From the NCBI RefSeq assembly GCF_001556105.1, contig NZ_LSIF01000064.1:18783-82782 (forward strand): 64,000 nt of DNA. The letters run 5' to 3'. The stretch is from Pseudoxanthomonas mexicana (GTDB lineage: Bacteria; Pseudomonadota; Gammaproteobacteria; Xanthomonadales; Xanthomonadaceae). The position numbers and the translations under genes are program-made. The notes under the pieces were generated by a model that did no database searches, had not been told where the DNA came from, and was given only the letters and a program-made list of their open reading frames with translations. This document shows, one piece after another, positions 9,229-16,850 of the stretch. Positions within the stretch are counted from its first letter, which is position 1. Every line of letters begins with the position of its first letter.

Positions 9229-10625
9229 TTGCCGCGCTTGACGTGCCGGATCAGGCGGCGCTTCTTGGCGATCTGCTTCTCGGTCAGCACGTTCTTCTTG
9301 CCCTCGTAGGGATTGGCGCCCTCGCGGAAGATGAAGCGCACCGGCGTGCCGACCAGCTTGAAGCGCTTGCGGAAGAAGTTTTCCAGGTAGCGCTTGTACG
9401 ACTCCGGCAGCACCTTCAGGCGCGTGCCGTGGACGATGAAGGTCGGCGGATTGGCACCGCCCGGATGCACGTAGCGCAGCTTGGAGACATGCCCGCGGAT
9501 GCTCGGCGGCGGATTGGTCTCGTAGGCGATCTCGAGCGCCTTGTTGACCTCGCTGGTACCGAACTCCTTGGTCGCCGACGCATGCGCGCGGTGGATCGCC
9601 TTGAACAGTTCGCGCAGGCCCGAGCCATGCAAGGCGGAGATGCGCACCACTTCGGCCCATTCGACGAAGCCCAGTTTGCGGGCCAGCAAGGCTTCGGCCT
9701 GCTCACGCTGGTAGGCGGTCAGTCCATCCCACTTGTTGATCCCCACCACCAGCGCACGGCCGGCATCCAGCACAGCGCCGAGCACGCTGGCGTCCTGGTC
9801 GGTGACGCCCTCGGTCGCGTCCAGCAGCAGCACCGCCACCTGGCATTGCTCGATGGCCTGCAGCGTCTTGACCACGCTGAACTTCTCGACCGCCTCCTCC
9901 ACCTTGCCCTTGCGGCGCAGGCCGGCGGTGTCGATCAAACGGTACTGGCGACCGTCGCGCTCCATGTCCACGGCGATGGAATCGCGCGTGGTACCGGGCA
10001 CCTCGGACGCGATCATGCGCTCTTCGCCCAGCAGGCGGTTCACCAGCGTGGACTTGCCCACGTTCGGGCGCCCGACGAAAGCCACGCGCATGCGGTTCGG
10101 ATCGTTGTCCAGACCGGCTGTCCCACCTTCTTCAGGCAGGCGCTGATGCACTTCTTCCAGCAGGTCATCAATGCCCTGACGGTGCGAGGCCGAGATGGTG
10201 ATGACGTCGGCGAAGCCATAGCGCGCGAAATCCGCGATCGCGGTGGTCTCGTTGATGCCGTCGATCTTGTTGACGACCAGCAACGTGGGGCGTGACGTCT
10301 TGCGGAGCCAGGCCAGAATGTCGTCGTCCAGCGCGGAGGCGCCTTCGCGGCCATCGACGATGAACAGCACCAGGTCCGCTTCTTCGGCGGCGGCACGCGC
10401 CTGGCGCGCCGTGGCGCCGGCCAGACCTTCTTCTTCGCCGGCGATGCCGCCCGTGTCGACCACGAGGAACGGGGCTTCTTCGTCGAGACGACAGACACCG
10501 TAGTTGCGGTCACGGGTCACGCCGGGTTGGTCGTGCACGAGGGCATCACGACTGCGGGTCAGCGCATTGAACAGGGTGGATTTGCCGACGTTGGGACGGC
10601 CCACCAGGGCGACGAGGGGCAGCAT
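9225..10625 (-). CDS. der: Ribosome-assembly GTPase Der (EngA)
   Basis: Double-GTPase needed for 50S subunit maturation. The 466-residue length is typical. The first G domain has GRPNVGKS at residues 9-16, DTGG, and NKID; the second has GRPNVGKS at about 187, DTAG and NKWD. A KH-like RNA-binding domain follows (about 360-445) and a basic tail ([13 protein letters not shown]) ends the protein. It overlaps moeA by 4 bp downstream. A terminator-like hairpin separates it from bamB upstream, so it is probably transcribed from its own promoter in the 180-bp gap. Confidence 0.98.
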   Translation of the reverse strand: MLPLVALVGRPNVGKSTLFNALTRSRDALVHDQPGVTRDRNYGVCRLDEEAPFLVVDTGGIAGEEEGLAGATARQARAAAEEADLVLFIVDGREGASALDDDILAWLRKTSRPTLLVVNKIDGINETTAIADFARYGFADVITISASHRQGIDDLLEEVHQRLPEEGGTAGLDNDPNRMRVAFVGRPNVGKSTLVNRLLGEERMIASEVPGTTRDSIAVDMERDGRQYRLIDTAGLRRKGKVEEAVEKFSVVKTLQAIEQCQVAVLLLDATEGVTDQDASVLGAVLDAGRALVVGINKWDGLTAYQREQAEALLARKLGFVEWAEVVRISALHGSGLRELFKAIHRAHASATKEFGTSEVNKALEIAYETNPPPSIRGHVSKLRYVHPGGANPPTFIVHGTRLKVLPESYKRYLENFFRKRFKLVGTPVRFIFREGANPYEGKKNVLTEKQIAKKRRLIRHVKRGK

Positions 10626-10739
10626 GCAGGAAGCAACCGTGAAGAGGAGGGTCGCCGGAGGGTCGCCGTCGCGCGTGCGGCACGACTGCTCCGGTCGGTC
10701 AAGGGGCCGCCATGGTATCGGAATACGCCCTGATCCGCG

Positions 10740-10762
10740 AAAAAGGGCCGCATTGCGGCCCT
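10740..10762 (-). terminator. Intrinsic terminator after bamB
   Basis: On the minus strand an 8-bp G/C-rich stem (AGGGCCGC / GCGGCCCT, loop AAT) is followed by a run of five T. It lies 44 bp past the bamB stop codon. A second 9-bp hairpin without T-run sits closer to bamB at 10779-10799. Confidence 0.8.
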
Positions 10763-10778
10763 CTTGGGTAACACGGCA

Positions 10779-10799
10779 AGGAGCGGCTGGGCCGCTCCT
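10779..10799. repeat. Inverted repeat downstream of bamB
   Basis: AGGAGCGGC at 10779-10787 pairs perfectly with GCCGCTCCT at 10791-10799 across a 3-base loop. It has no T-run on either strand, so it is not an intrinsic terminator by itself. Its GGAGCGGC core resembles common intergenic REP-type palindromes; it may stabilise the bamB mRNA 3' end. Confidence 0.5.
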
Positions 10800-10805
10800 G
10801 TCGGC

Positions 10806-11993
10806 TTACTTGAAACCGAACGCGGTCAGTCCGCCTTCCCCGTCCTGGACCAGCAGGACGCCCTCGGCCACGACGGGCTTGCCACGGATGGCCTTGCCGC
10901 CGACGCGCGCGCGCGCTGCCACCTCGCCATTGTTCGTCTTCAGCCAGTGCACGTAGCCGTCGTAGTCGCCGACCACGGCGTAGTCGCCATGGATCGTCGG
11001 TGCAGACAACGAGCGACGAGCGAGCGTGGTGTTCGACCAGAGTGCGCTGCCGCTGTACTTGTCCAGACCCCAGACCGTACCGGCCGGGTCGGCCACGATG
11101 ACGGCACTGCTGGTCACGCCCAGACCGCCAGCGCCACCGTTGTCGCGTGTCCAGAGCGGGCGACCGGACGGCCCTTCGAGGGCGACCGTCTCCTTCTTGA
11201 AGCTCGTGACATACAACGTGGTGCCTTCCAGTACCGGAGCACCGTCTACGTCCGCCATGCGCTCCAGCTCGCTGCGGCCCTCGGGCATGCCGACCGTCTG
11301 CGTCCACATGGGGCGACCGTCGTTGGCTGCCAGCGCGGTGACCGTGCCGTCATCGCTGCCCGCGAATACGACACCCGGCCCGAATACCACGGGTGCATTG
11401 CCACGCACGGTCAGGCTGGGAAGTTCGTTGTTCCAGAACCAGCGGCGTTCGCCACTGTCGGACGACAACGCGGTAACGCGTCCATCGTTGGTACGGACAT
11501 ACACCATGCCCTGGCCGATGGCAGGCGCCGCGATGACTTCGTTCGGCACCTCGGCCTTCCACTTCTCCGTGCCCGTGGCCGCGTCCAGTGCGATCACGTG
11601 GCCGTCGAGCGTACCGATGACGACCAGACCCTGCCCAGCGCCCGGGCCACCCGACAGGCGCAGGTCAGACTTGTATTGCCACGCCTGCTTGCCCGTCTGC
11701 AGGTCGAAGGCGCGCACGCCGCCCTCGACTGCAGCGGCGTAAACCCGCCCATCCTCGACGACCGGTACCTGCTGCAGGCCGAGGCGCTTTTCGCCCTTGC
11801 CAACGTTGGCACTCCACAGCTTCGAGACCGATGCCGTCGGCGTGATGTCGACGAGCTCGGCGGGGTCAACCGGCTTCTCGCCCTCCTTGCCCTTGCCCGC
11901 GAACCAGCCCTTGACGGTGCTGCAGCCGCCCAATGCGGCGATGATCGCGGCAGCCGCCATCAGGCGAACCATGGGGGTCATGCCGCGGCTCAT
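10806..11993 (-). CDS. bamB: Outer-membrane assembly lipoprotein BamB
   Basis: Periplasmic beta-propeller lipoprotein of the BAM complex, which folds porins into the outer membrane. The 395-residue protein has a lipoprotein signal with lipobox ALGGC (Cys24) and then repeated PQQ-like blades such as GRVYAAAVEGGVRAFDLQTGKQAW, GTLDGHVIALDAATG and GSDDGTVTALAANDGRPMW. It begins inside the last codons of yfgM (4-bp overlap, ATGA), the same pairing seen in E. coli. A start at Met5 (MTPMVRL) is equally possible. Confidence 0.96.
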   Translation of the reverse strand: MSRGMTPMVRLMAAAAIIAALGGCSTVKGWFAGKGKEGEKPVDPAELVDITPTASVSKLWSANVGKGEKRLGLQQVPVVEDGRVYAAAVEGGVRAFDLQTGKQAWQYKSDLRLSGGPGAGQGLVVIGTLDGHVIALDAATGTEKWKAEVPNEVIAAPAIGQGMVYVRTNDGRVTALSSDSGERRWFWNNELPSLTVRGNAPVVFGPGVVFAGSDDGTVTALAANDGRPMWTQTVGMPEGRSELERMADVDGAPVLEGTTLYVTSFKKETVALEGPSGRPLWTRDNGGAGGLGVTSSAVIVADPAGTVWGLDKYSGSALWSNTTLARRSLSAPTIHGDYAVVGDYDGYVHWLKTNNGEVAARARVGGKAIRGKPVVAEGVLLVQDGEGGLTAFGFK

Positions 11994-12625
11994 GCTATCT
12001 CTCCCGGCTTTGGCGGCGTGCCGCCTGCGTCAATCAGCTTCAGTTCCACCAGTCGACGCTGTGGAGATACCGCATCCAGCGTGGTCAGCGCACGGGTGTA
12101 CGCCTCCTGCGCTTCCTTGGTCTTGCCCGTCGCGAGCAAGGCATCGCCCCGCGCTTCAAGGCTGGAGGCGTCATCCGCCTTGTCCAGCACCTTCAGGGCC
12201 TCATCGTGCTTGCCCGCATCGATCAGCAGGCGCGCCAACCGCAGGTTTACCAACGGCCGAAGTGCGTCGTCAGGGGTCAGGCTGCGCAACGTGGCAATGG
12301 CAGCGTCCGCCTGCCCCGACTGTACCTGTGCCTTGGCCAGTTGCAGGCCGGCGACATCGGCATAGAGCTCGTCCTCCTTCACCAGCGCATCGACGGCACC
12401 TTGGGTTTGCTTCAAATCGCCCTTGGTGAGTCCATCGATAGCGGTTTGGTAGCTCTGGTAGGCCTGCTCCTTCTTGCCGGCCTGGTCCTTCTGCCACCAC
12501 TGCCAGCCAAAGATCACACCCAACCCCAGGACGACGCCGCCCAGCAAGCCGGCACCATTACTTCTCAGCCAGCTGCGGACACGTTCGCTTTGTTCGTGCT
12601 CGTCGAGCAGATCATCAATCGCCAT
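11990..12625 (-). CDS. yfgM: YfgM-family periplasmic TPR protein (SecYEG/BAM-associated)
   Basis: Single-span inner-membrane protein of 211 residues, thought to link the SecYEG translocon to periplasmic chaperones. The N-terminus MAIDDLLDEHEQSERVRSW is typical of the family, followed by one membrane helix (about 27-45, ending GWQWWQ) and a periplasmic TPR-like helical domain rich in Ala, Leu, Lys and Asp. It overlaps bamB. In E. coli hisS and ispG lie directly upstream; here rodZ comes only 61 bp before it, so those two genes are located elsewhere in this genome. Confidence 0.9.
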   Translation of the reverse strand: MAIDDLLDEHEQSERVRSWLRSNGAGLLGGVVLGLGVIFGWQWWQKDQAGKKEQAYQSYQTAIDGLTKGDLKQTQGAVDALVKEDELYADVAGLQLAKAQVQSGQADAAIATLRSLTPDDALRPLVNLRLARLLIDAGKHDEALKVLDKADDASSLEARGDALLATGKTKEAQEAYTRALTTLDAVSPQRRLVELKLIDAGGTPPKPGEIA

Positions 12626-12686
12626 GCGCTCTCTTGCCCCGTCTCAGGCGGGGTCTCGGTCTAGGTTGAACAGACCCGCACGCGGG

Positions 12687-13508
12687 TCAGTCAACGACCG
12701 GCGCCAGGGAACCCTCGGAGGATACCGTAAAGCGTGCAACGTTCGCTCGCTGATACGGCGCGAGATCCACCGTACTACCCGCATGCTGAACCTCGACCGC
12801 CGCCGCATCGCCCAGTTTCACTCTCCCGACCTCGCCCGGCGCATAACGGCGCTCGTCGCCCGCTCGGAGCAGTGCGTGTTCGACCTTGCGGCCATCGGGA
12901 GCATTCACCTCTACCCAGCTGTCGCCCCTGAACGACAACGACAACCAGGACGCCGTCGCACGCGGGGACGGCGCCATCGACGCTACGTAGGGAGCCGCTT
13001 GCGGTCGAGTCACTGGTCGCGAGGCGTCTGCTTGACCTTCGTTACCCGCTCGCGACGCATCGGGCACGTCATCCAGCGACGCGGTTGCGGCCTCAGGCGC
13101 CGGCCCCGAGGCGGGGCGAAGTGCCATCCACACGGGCGTCACGATGACCAGCGTCAGCACGACGTAAACCGCACGCCGCTTGAAACTCTCAAACGCGTGC
13201 TGCAAGCGCGGCGTATGCGTATGGCTGACCAGTTCGGCCGGTGCGGCCACGACGGCATCCGCCTGCTGCAGGAATGGCTCAACGTCGACCTTGAGCAGTC
13301 GACCGTAACTGCGCAACTGACCACGAACGAAGACCGCACCACCCAATTGGTCCCACTGTCCTGCTTCGAGGGACTGCAGTACTTTCGCGGGCATCTTCAG
13401 ACGCTGGCTGACCTCCTGCAATGAAAGGCCGGCTTGCTCACGCGCCAATCTCAGCGCCTCGCCGCACCCCTGCGGCGGGGACATATCCCCGACTACCGAT
13501 TGCATCAT
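12687..13508 (-). CDS. rodZ: Cytoskeletal cell-shape protein RodZ
   Basis: Anchors MreB filaments to the inner membrane. The 273-residue protein has an N-terminal Cro-like HTH (about 15-80: LRLAREQAGLSLQEVSQRL, QSLEAGQWDQLGGAVFVRG), a basic juxtamembrane segment (FESFKRR), one membrane helix (112-131), a Pro/Ala/Ser linker and a C-terminal DUF4115 beta domain (about 185-265, with SWVEVNAPDGRK). The first two codons are both ATG (13508 and 13505); the first overlaps the pilF stop codon by 4 bp. It is expressed together with pilF and rlmN. Confidence 0.93.
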   Translation of the reverse strand: MMQSVVGDMSPPQGCGEALRLAREQAGLSLQEVSQRLKMPAKVLQSLEAGQWDQLGGAVFVRGQLRSYGRLLKVDVEPFLQQADAVVAAPAELVSHTHTPRLQHAFESFKRRAVYVVLTLVIVTPVWMALRPASGPAPEAATASLDDVPDASRAGNEGQADASRPVTRPQAAPYVASMAPSPRATASWLSLSFRGDSWVEVNAPDGRKVEHALLRAGDERRYAPGEVGRVKLGDAAAVEVQHAGSTVDLAPYQRANVARFTVSSEGSLAPVVD

Positions 13509-14326
13509 GGCCCTGCATTTCCCCCGGTGGTGACGTCCTGCGCGTCCGGGAACTCCGCCCGAATGCGCTGAACATATCGACTGGCGGCGGCCCTGTCGCC
13601 GAGTCTCTCTTCGATTTGTGATGCGAGTTTCAGGACAGCTACGCTGGCGGGCCCCGCAGCCAGCCTACGCTCGATGAAGGCACGGGCAGGCAGGTATTGC
13701 TGCCGGCGAAACTCAAGTTCGGCCATCGCCTCCAGCGCCACCGCATTCGATGGCTCTGATGCCAGTGCCTCGCGCAGGTCATGCGCGGCTCGATCATTCT
13801 GGCCGGCTTTGAGTGCGCAGCTACCCGCGTTGGCCATGGCCGAGCCCGGGGTGGCATAACCCGGCGCATGAATGGCCCGGTCGAACCACACCAGCGACTC
13901 GGCAGCGAATCCGTTTGCGCACAACCACGTGCCGTAATTGTTCTGCACCGCGCCCCGCGTCGGCGCCAGTTCCGCCGCGCGTCGATAATGCTGCCCCGCG
14001 ACGCTGGCATGACCGCGCTGATCCTCGATCACGGCCAAGATGGTGACTGCATCGACCGAGCCGGGATCCAGCTTCAGCGCGGCACGTACATCCTTCTCGG
14101 CAACGTCTGGCTCGCCGGACTGCAGCCTTTGCATGGCACGCGCCAGCAGGATCTGTACCGACTGGCGACGCTTTACGTCGGGACTGTCTCCCACCGAATA
14201 CTCGGGCGCCGTCTGCTGGCCGGGCAGCGACTCGATCTTGTTCTTGGGGCGCACGAAGGTCAGGCGACTGCAGGCGGTCACCATCAGGATGGGGACAAGC
14301 AGCAGGCAGAGCGCCTTAAGCCGCAT
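13505..14326 (-). CDS. pilF: Type IV pilus biogenesis lipoprotein PilF (PilW)
   Basis: Outer-membrane lipoprotein pilotin that helps PilQ secretin multimerise. The 273-residue protein has a signal peptide with lipobox VTACS (Cys19) and then six or so TPR units: [59 protein letters not shown] and others. The rlmN-pilF-rodZ order is the standard gammaproteobacterial arrangement. It overlaps rlmN by 11 bp and rodZ by 4 bp. Confidence 0.92.
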   Translation of the reverse strand: MRLKALCLLLVPILMVTACSRLTFVRPKNKIESLPGQQTAPEYSVGDSPDVKRRQSVQILLARAMQRLQSGEPDVAEKDVRAALKLDPGSVDAVTILAVIEDQRGHASVAGQHYRRAAELAPTRGAVQNNYGTWLCANGFAAESLVWFDRAIHAPGYATPGSAMANAGSCALKAGQNDRAAHDLREALASEPSNAVALEAMAELEFRRQQYLPARAFIERRLAAGPASVAVLKLASQIEERLGDRAAASRYVQRIRAEFPDAQDVTTGGNAGP

Positions 14327-15539
14327 CGTCGATGCCCTGTTCCTGCAGTTGTCGGCGGAACTCCGCTTGGCGGCGTGTCCGGTCCATGACCTGCCCTTTC
14401 AACTGGCCACACGCGGCATCGATGTCATCGCCTCGGGTACGTCGCACCATCGTCAGTACCTGCGAATCGAGCAAGAGCTTCTGGAAGGCACGAATGTCTT
14501 CCTCGGGCGCACGCTCGTAGCGTGTTCCGGGGAACGGGTTGAACGGAATCAGGTTGACCTTGCCGGCGTCCTTCAGCTGAGCCGCATTGCTGAACTTGCG
14601 CATCAGCTGCGCCAGCTGGCGCGCGTGCTCGGGCTGATCGTTGACGCCCTTCATCAGGGTGTACTCGAAAGTCACCGAGTCGCGCTTCTTGTTGGCCCGC
14701 AGGTAACGCACGCACGAGGCCATCAGTTCGGCGATCGGGTACTTCCTGTTGAGCGGCACCAGTTGTTCGCGCAGCACATCGTTCGGTGCATGCAGCGAGA
14801 CCGCCAGCGATACGTCGGTCTCGGTGGACAGGCGGTCGATCATCGGCACCAGGCCTGATGTCGACAGCGTGACCCGCTTGCTGGCCAGGCCATAACCCAG
14901 GTCATCACGCATGATGTTCATCGCGCGGACAACGTTGTCGAAATTGAGCAGCGGCTCGCCCATGCCCATCATCACCACGTTGGTGAGGCGACGGTTCTGT
15001 GCTGGCACGTTGCCGAGATGGCGCGCCGTCACCCACACCTGCCCGATGATCTCGGCGGTCGTCAGGTTACGGTTGAATCCCTGCGTAGCGGTCGAACAGA
15101 ACGTGCAGTTCAGTCCGCAACCGACCTGCGAGGACACACACAACGTGCCACGGTTCTTGTCGGGGATATAGACGGTTTCGACGGCATTCTTGCCGTCCAC
15201 GCCCATGCCGAGCAGCCACTTGTGGGTACCGTCGGTGGACGGTTTGTCGAAGACGACTTGCGGAACGACGACTTCCGCATGTTCCTGCAGCTTCGCTCGC
15301 AGGTTCTTGCCGAGATCGGTCATTTCGTTGAAGTCGGTGACGTAGCGGTGATGGATCCACTTCATCACCTGGTGCGCGCGGAACTTCTGCTCACCCAAGT
15401 TGCCGACGAAGAACTGCTCAAGACCCTCTCGATCCAGGTCCATGAGGTTCTGTTTTGCGGACACGGACGCACCGATGGCCACGGACGGAGCGTCCGTGGC
15501 CAGCTTCAACTCGATCGGCGGCAGTTCGTGGCTGCTCAT
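14316..15539 (-). CDS. rlmN: Dual-specificity RNA methyltransferase RlmN
   Basis: Radical-SAM enzyme that methylates C2 of A2503 in 23S rRNA and A37 in some tRNAs. The iron-sulfur motif CGLNCTFC lies in [26 protein letters not shown] follows, and the catalytic C-terminal cysteine is in [12 protein letters not shown]. Start [13 protein letters not shown] gives 407 residues; the first ~35 residues are longer than the core family start ([16 protein letters not shown]) and are encoded partly by an 11-bp perfect inverted repeat at 15477-15501. It starts 10 bp after the ndk stop codon and overlaps pilF by 11 bp. Confidence 0.95.
   Translation of the reverse strand: MSSHELPPIELKLATDAPSVAIGASVSAKQNLMDLDREGLEQFFVGNLGEQKFRAHQVMKWIHHRYVTDFNEMTDLGKNLRAKLQEHAEVVVPQVVFDKPSTDGTHKWLLGMGVDGKNAVETVYIPDKNRGTLCVSSQVGCGLNCTFCSTATQGFNRNLTTAEIIGQVWVTARHLGNVPAQNRRLTNVVMMGMGEPLLNFDNVVRAMNIMRDDLGYGLASKRVTLSTSGLVPMIDRLSTETDVSLAVSLHAPNDVLREQLVPLNRKYPIAELMASCVRYLRANKKRDSVTFEYTLMKGVNDQPEHARQLAQLMRKFSNAAQLKDAGKVNLIPFNPFPGTRYERAPEEDIRAFQKLLLDSQVLTMVRRTRGDDIDAACGQLKGQVMDRTRRQAEFRRQLQEQGIDDAA
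15477..15501. repeat. Inverted repeat inside the rlmN N-terminal coding region
   Basis: GGCCACGGACG at 15477-15487 pairs perfectly with CGTCCGTGGCC at 15491-15501 across a 3-base loop. It lies 38-62 bases after the rlmN start codon and would form a very stable early-coding hairpin in the mRNA. Confidence 0.6.
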
Positions 15540-15549
15540 CGTGTATCGC

Positions 15550-15975
15550 TCAGCGCGAGAACACTTCGGTCGCGGCGAAGAAGTACGCGATCTCGATGTT
15601 CGCGTTCTCGACCGAGTCCGAGCCGTGCGCGGCGTTGGCGTCGATGGAGTCGGCGAAGTCGGCGCGGATCGTGCCCGGCGCAGCATCCTTCGGGTTGGTG
15701 GCACCGAGAATGTCGCGGTGCTTGAGCACGGCGTTCTCGCCTTCCAGCACCTGGATAGCGACGGGGCCGGAGATCATGAACTCGACCAGCGCGTTGAAGA
15801 ACGGACGCTCACGATGGACGGCGTAGAAACCTTCCGCCTCGCGGCGCGACAGGTGCTTCATCTTCGAGGCCACGATCTTAAGACCGTTCTTTTCGAAACG
15901 GGCATAGATTTCACCGACGACGTTCTTGGCAACGGCATCGGGCTTGACGATTGACAGGGTGCGCTCCAGCGCCAT
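15550..15975 (-). CDS. ndk: Nucleoside diphosphate kinase
   Basis: Transfers the gamma phosphate of ATP to NDPs, balancing NTP and dNTP pools. The 141-residue length is standard. It starts [18 protein letters not shown], has the RERPFF loop, and the catalytic His117 in [17 protein letters not shown] sits 10 bases upstream of the ATG at 15975. It is the first gene of the run ndk-rlmN-pilF-rodZ. Confidence 0.98.
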   Translation of the reverse strand: MALERTLSIVKPDAVAKNVVGEIYARFEKNGLKIVASKMKHLSRREAEGFYAVHRERPFFNALVEFMISGPVAIQVLEGENAVLKHRDILGATNPKDAAPGTIRADFADSIDANAAHGSDSVENANIEIAYFFAATEVFSR

Positions 15976-16161
15976 GGGGATTATCTCCGTTGGGCGGGCC
16001 ACTGAAGGCCCAAGGGTAACATGAAAAACCCGCGTCGAAACACGGGCTTAGACCAGAAAGCGTAGCGAGATTCTAACGTATCCGACGGAAGTGTGCAGCC
16101 GGGCACGGGCGTGATTGCTGCCCTGCAGCATGACACCCCAATCGGCCGGGAAGACAATGGA

Positions 16162-16177
16162 TCAAACAAGCGTTTGA
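16162..16177 (+). promoter_or_regulatory. PsrA-type operator (CAAAC-N4-GTTTG)
   Basis: A perfect 16-base palindrome with arms TCAAAC and GTTTGA and a 4-base centre AAGC, 19 bases before the start of the TetR-type gene. Known PsrA sites follow (G/C)AAAC-N2-4-GTTTG(C/G) in Pseudomonas, so the match is exact. It fits autorepression of the regulator and, by readthrough, control of fadN-fadA. The centre lies where a promoter for the operon must be. Confidence 0.75.
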
Positions 16178-16196
16178 TTCAGTCTCGGAGGGCATC

Positions 16197-16826
16197 ATGG
16201 CCAACACCACGCATTTCTCGACCAAGGAGCGGATCCTGGGGGCCGCCGAAGAGCTGTTCGCCCAGCACGGATTCGCCGGCACCTCGCTGCGGCAGGTCAC
16301 CAGCCGCGCCGACGTCAATATCGCGGCCGTCAACTACCACTTCGGCAGCAAGGAAAACCTGGTCAATGAGGTGTTCCGCAGGCGCATGGACGACATGACC
16401 GTGGCCCGCCTTTCCCTGCTGGAAACGGCACTCGCCGACCGCCCCGGCGAGCTCGAGCCCATCCTGGCCGCCTTCGTCGAGCCTGCCCTCGCGCTGGCCC
16501 AGGACCGCCACGGCGGAGGCGCCTTCGTCCGCGTCATTGCCCGCGCCTACGCCGAGAAGAACGACGGCTTGCGCAAGTTCCTCTCCGACCATTACGGCCA
16601 TGTGCTGCGCGAGTTCGGCAAGGCCATTGCGGCCTGCGTCCCCGGCCTCAGCAAGGAAGAGCTGTACTGGCGGCTCGACTTCTTCTCCGGCGCATTGACG
16701 TACGCCATGGCCGATTTCGGGCTGATCAAGCGCCCCACAGGTGTCACGGAGGCGGCGCACCGTGAGCGTGCCGCCCGTGAATTGATCCGTTTCGCCGAGG
16801 CCGGCCTGCGCGCCGACCGCACCTAA
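16197..16826 (+). CDS. psrA: TetR-family fatty-acid-responsive repressor, PsrA-like
   Basis: A 209-residue regulator. The N-terminal HTH spans about residues 9-55 with FAQHGFAGTSLRQV and the very PsrA-like recognition region NIAAVNYHFGSKENL. The C-terminal ligand domain contains LYWRLDFFSGALTYAMADFG, also resembling PsrA. In Pseudomonas PsrA binds long-chain fatty acyl ligands and represses beta-oxidation genes. Here the gene has a PsrA-type palindrome directly upstream, a GGAGGG ribosome site five bases before its ATG, and fadN-fadA follow 24 bp downstream on the same strand. The symbol is by inference from these combined features. Confidence 0.8.
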   Translation: MANTTHFSTKERILGAAEELFAQHGFAGTSLRQVTSRADVNIAAVNYHFGSKENLVNEVFRRRMDDMTVARLSLLETALADRPGELEPILAAFVEPALALAQDRHGGGAFVRVIARAYAEKNDGLRKFLSDHYGHVLREFGKAIAACVPGLSKEELYWRLDFFSGALTYAMADFGLIKRPTGVTEAAHRERAARELIRFAEAGLRADRT

Positions 16827-16850
16827 ACCCCTGCAATCCAAGGAAATCCC

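Noticed and set aside
10779..10799. Second terminator for bamB
   Set aside because: The hairpin lacks a T-run on both strands; reported only as an inverted repeat.
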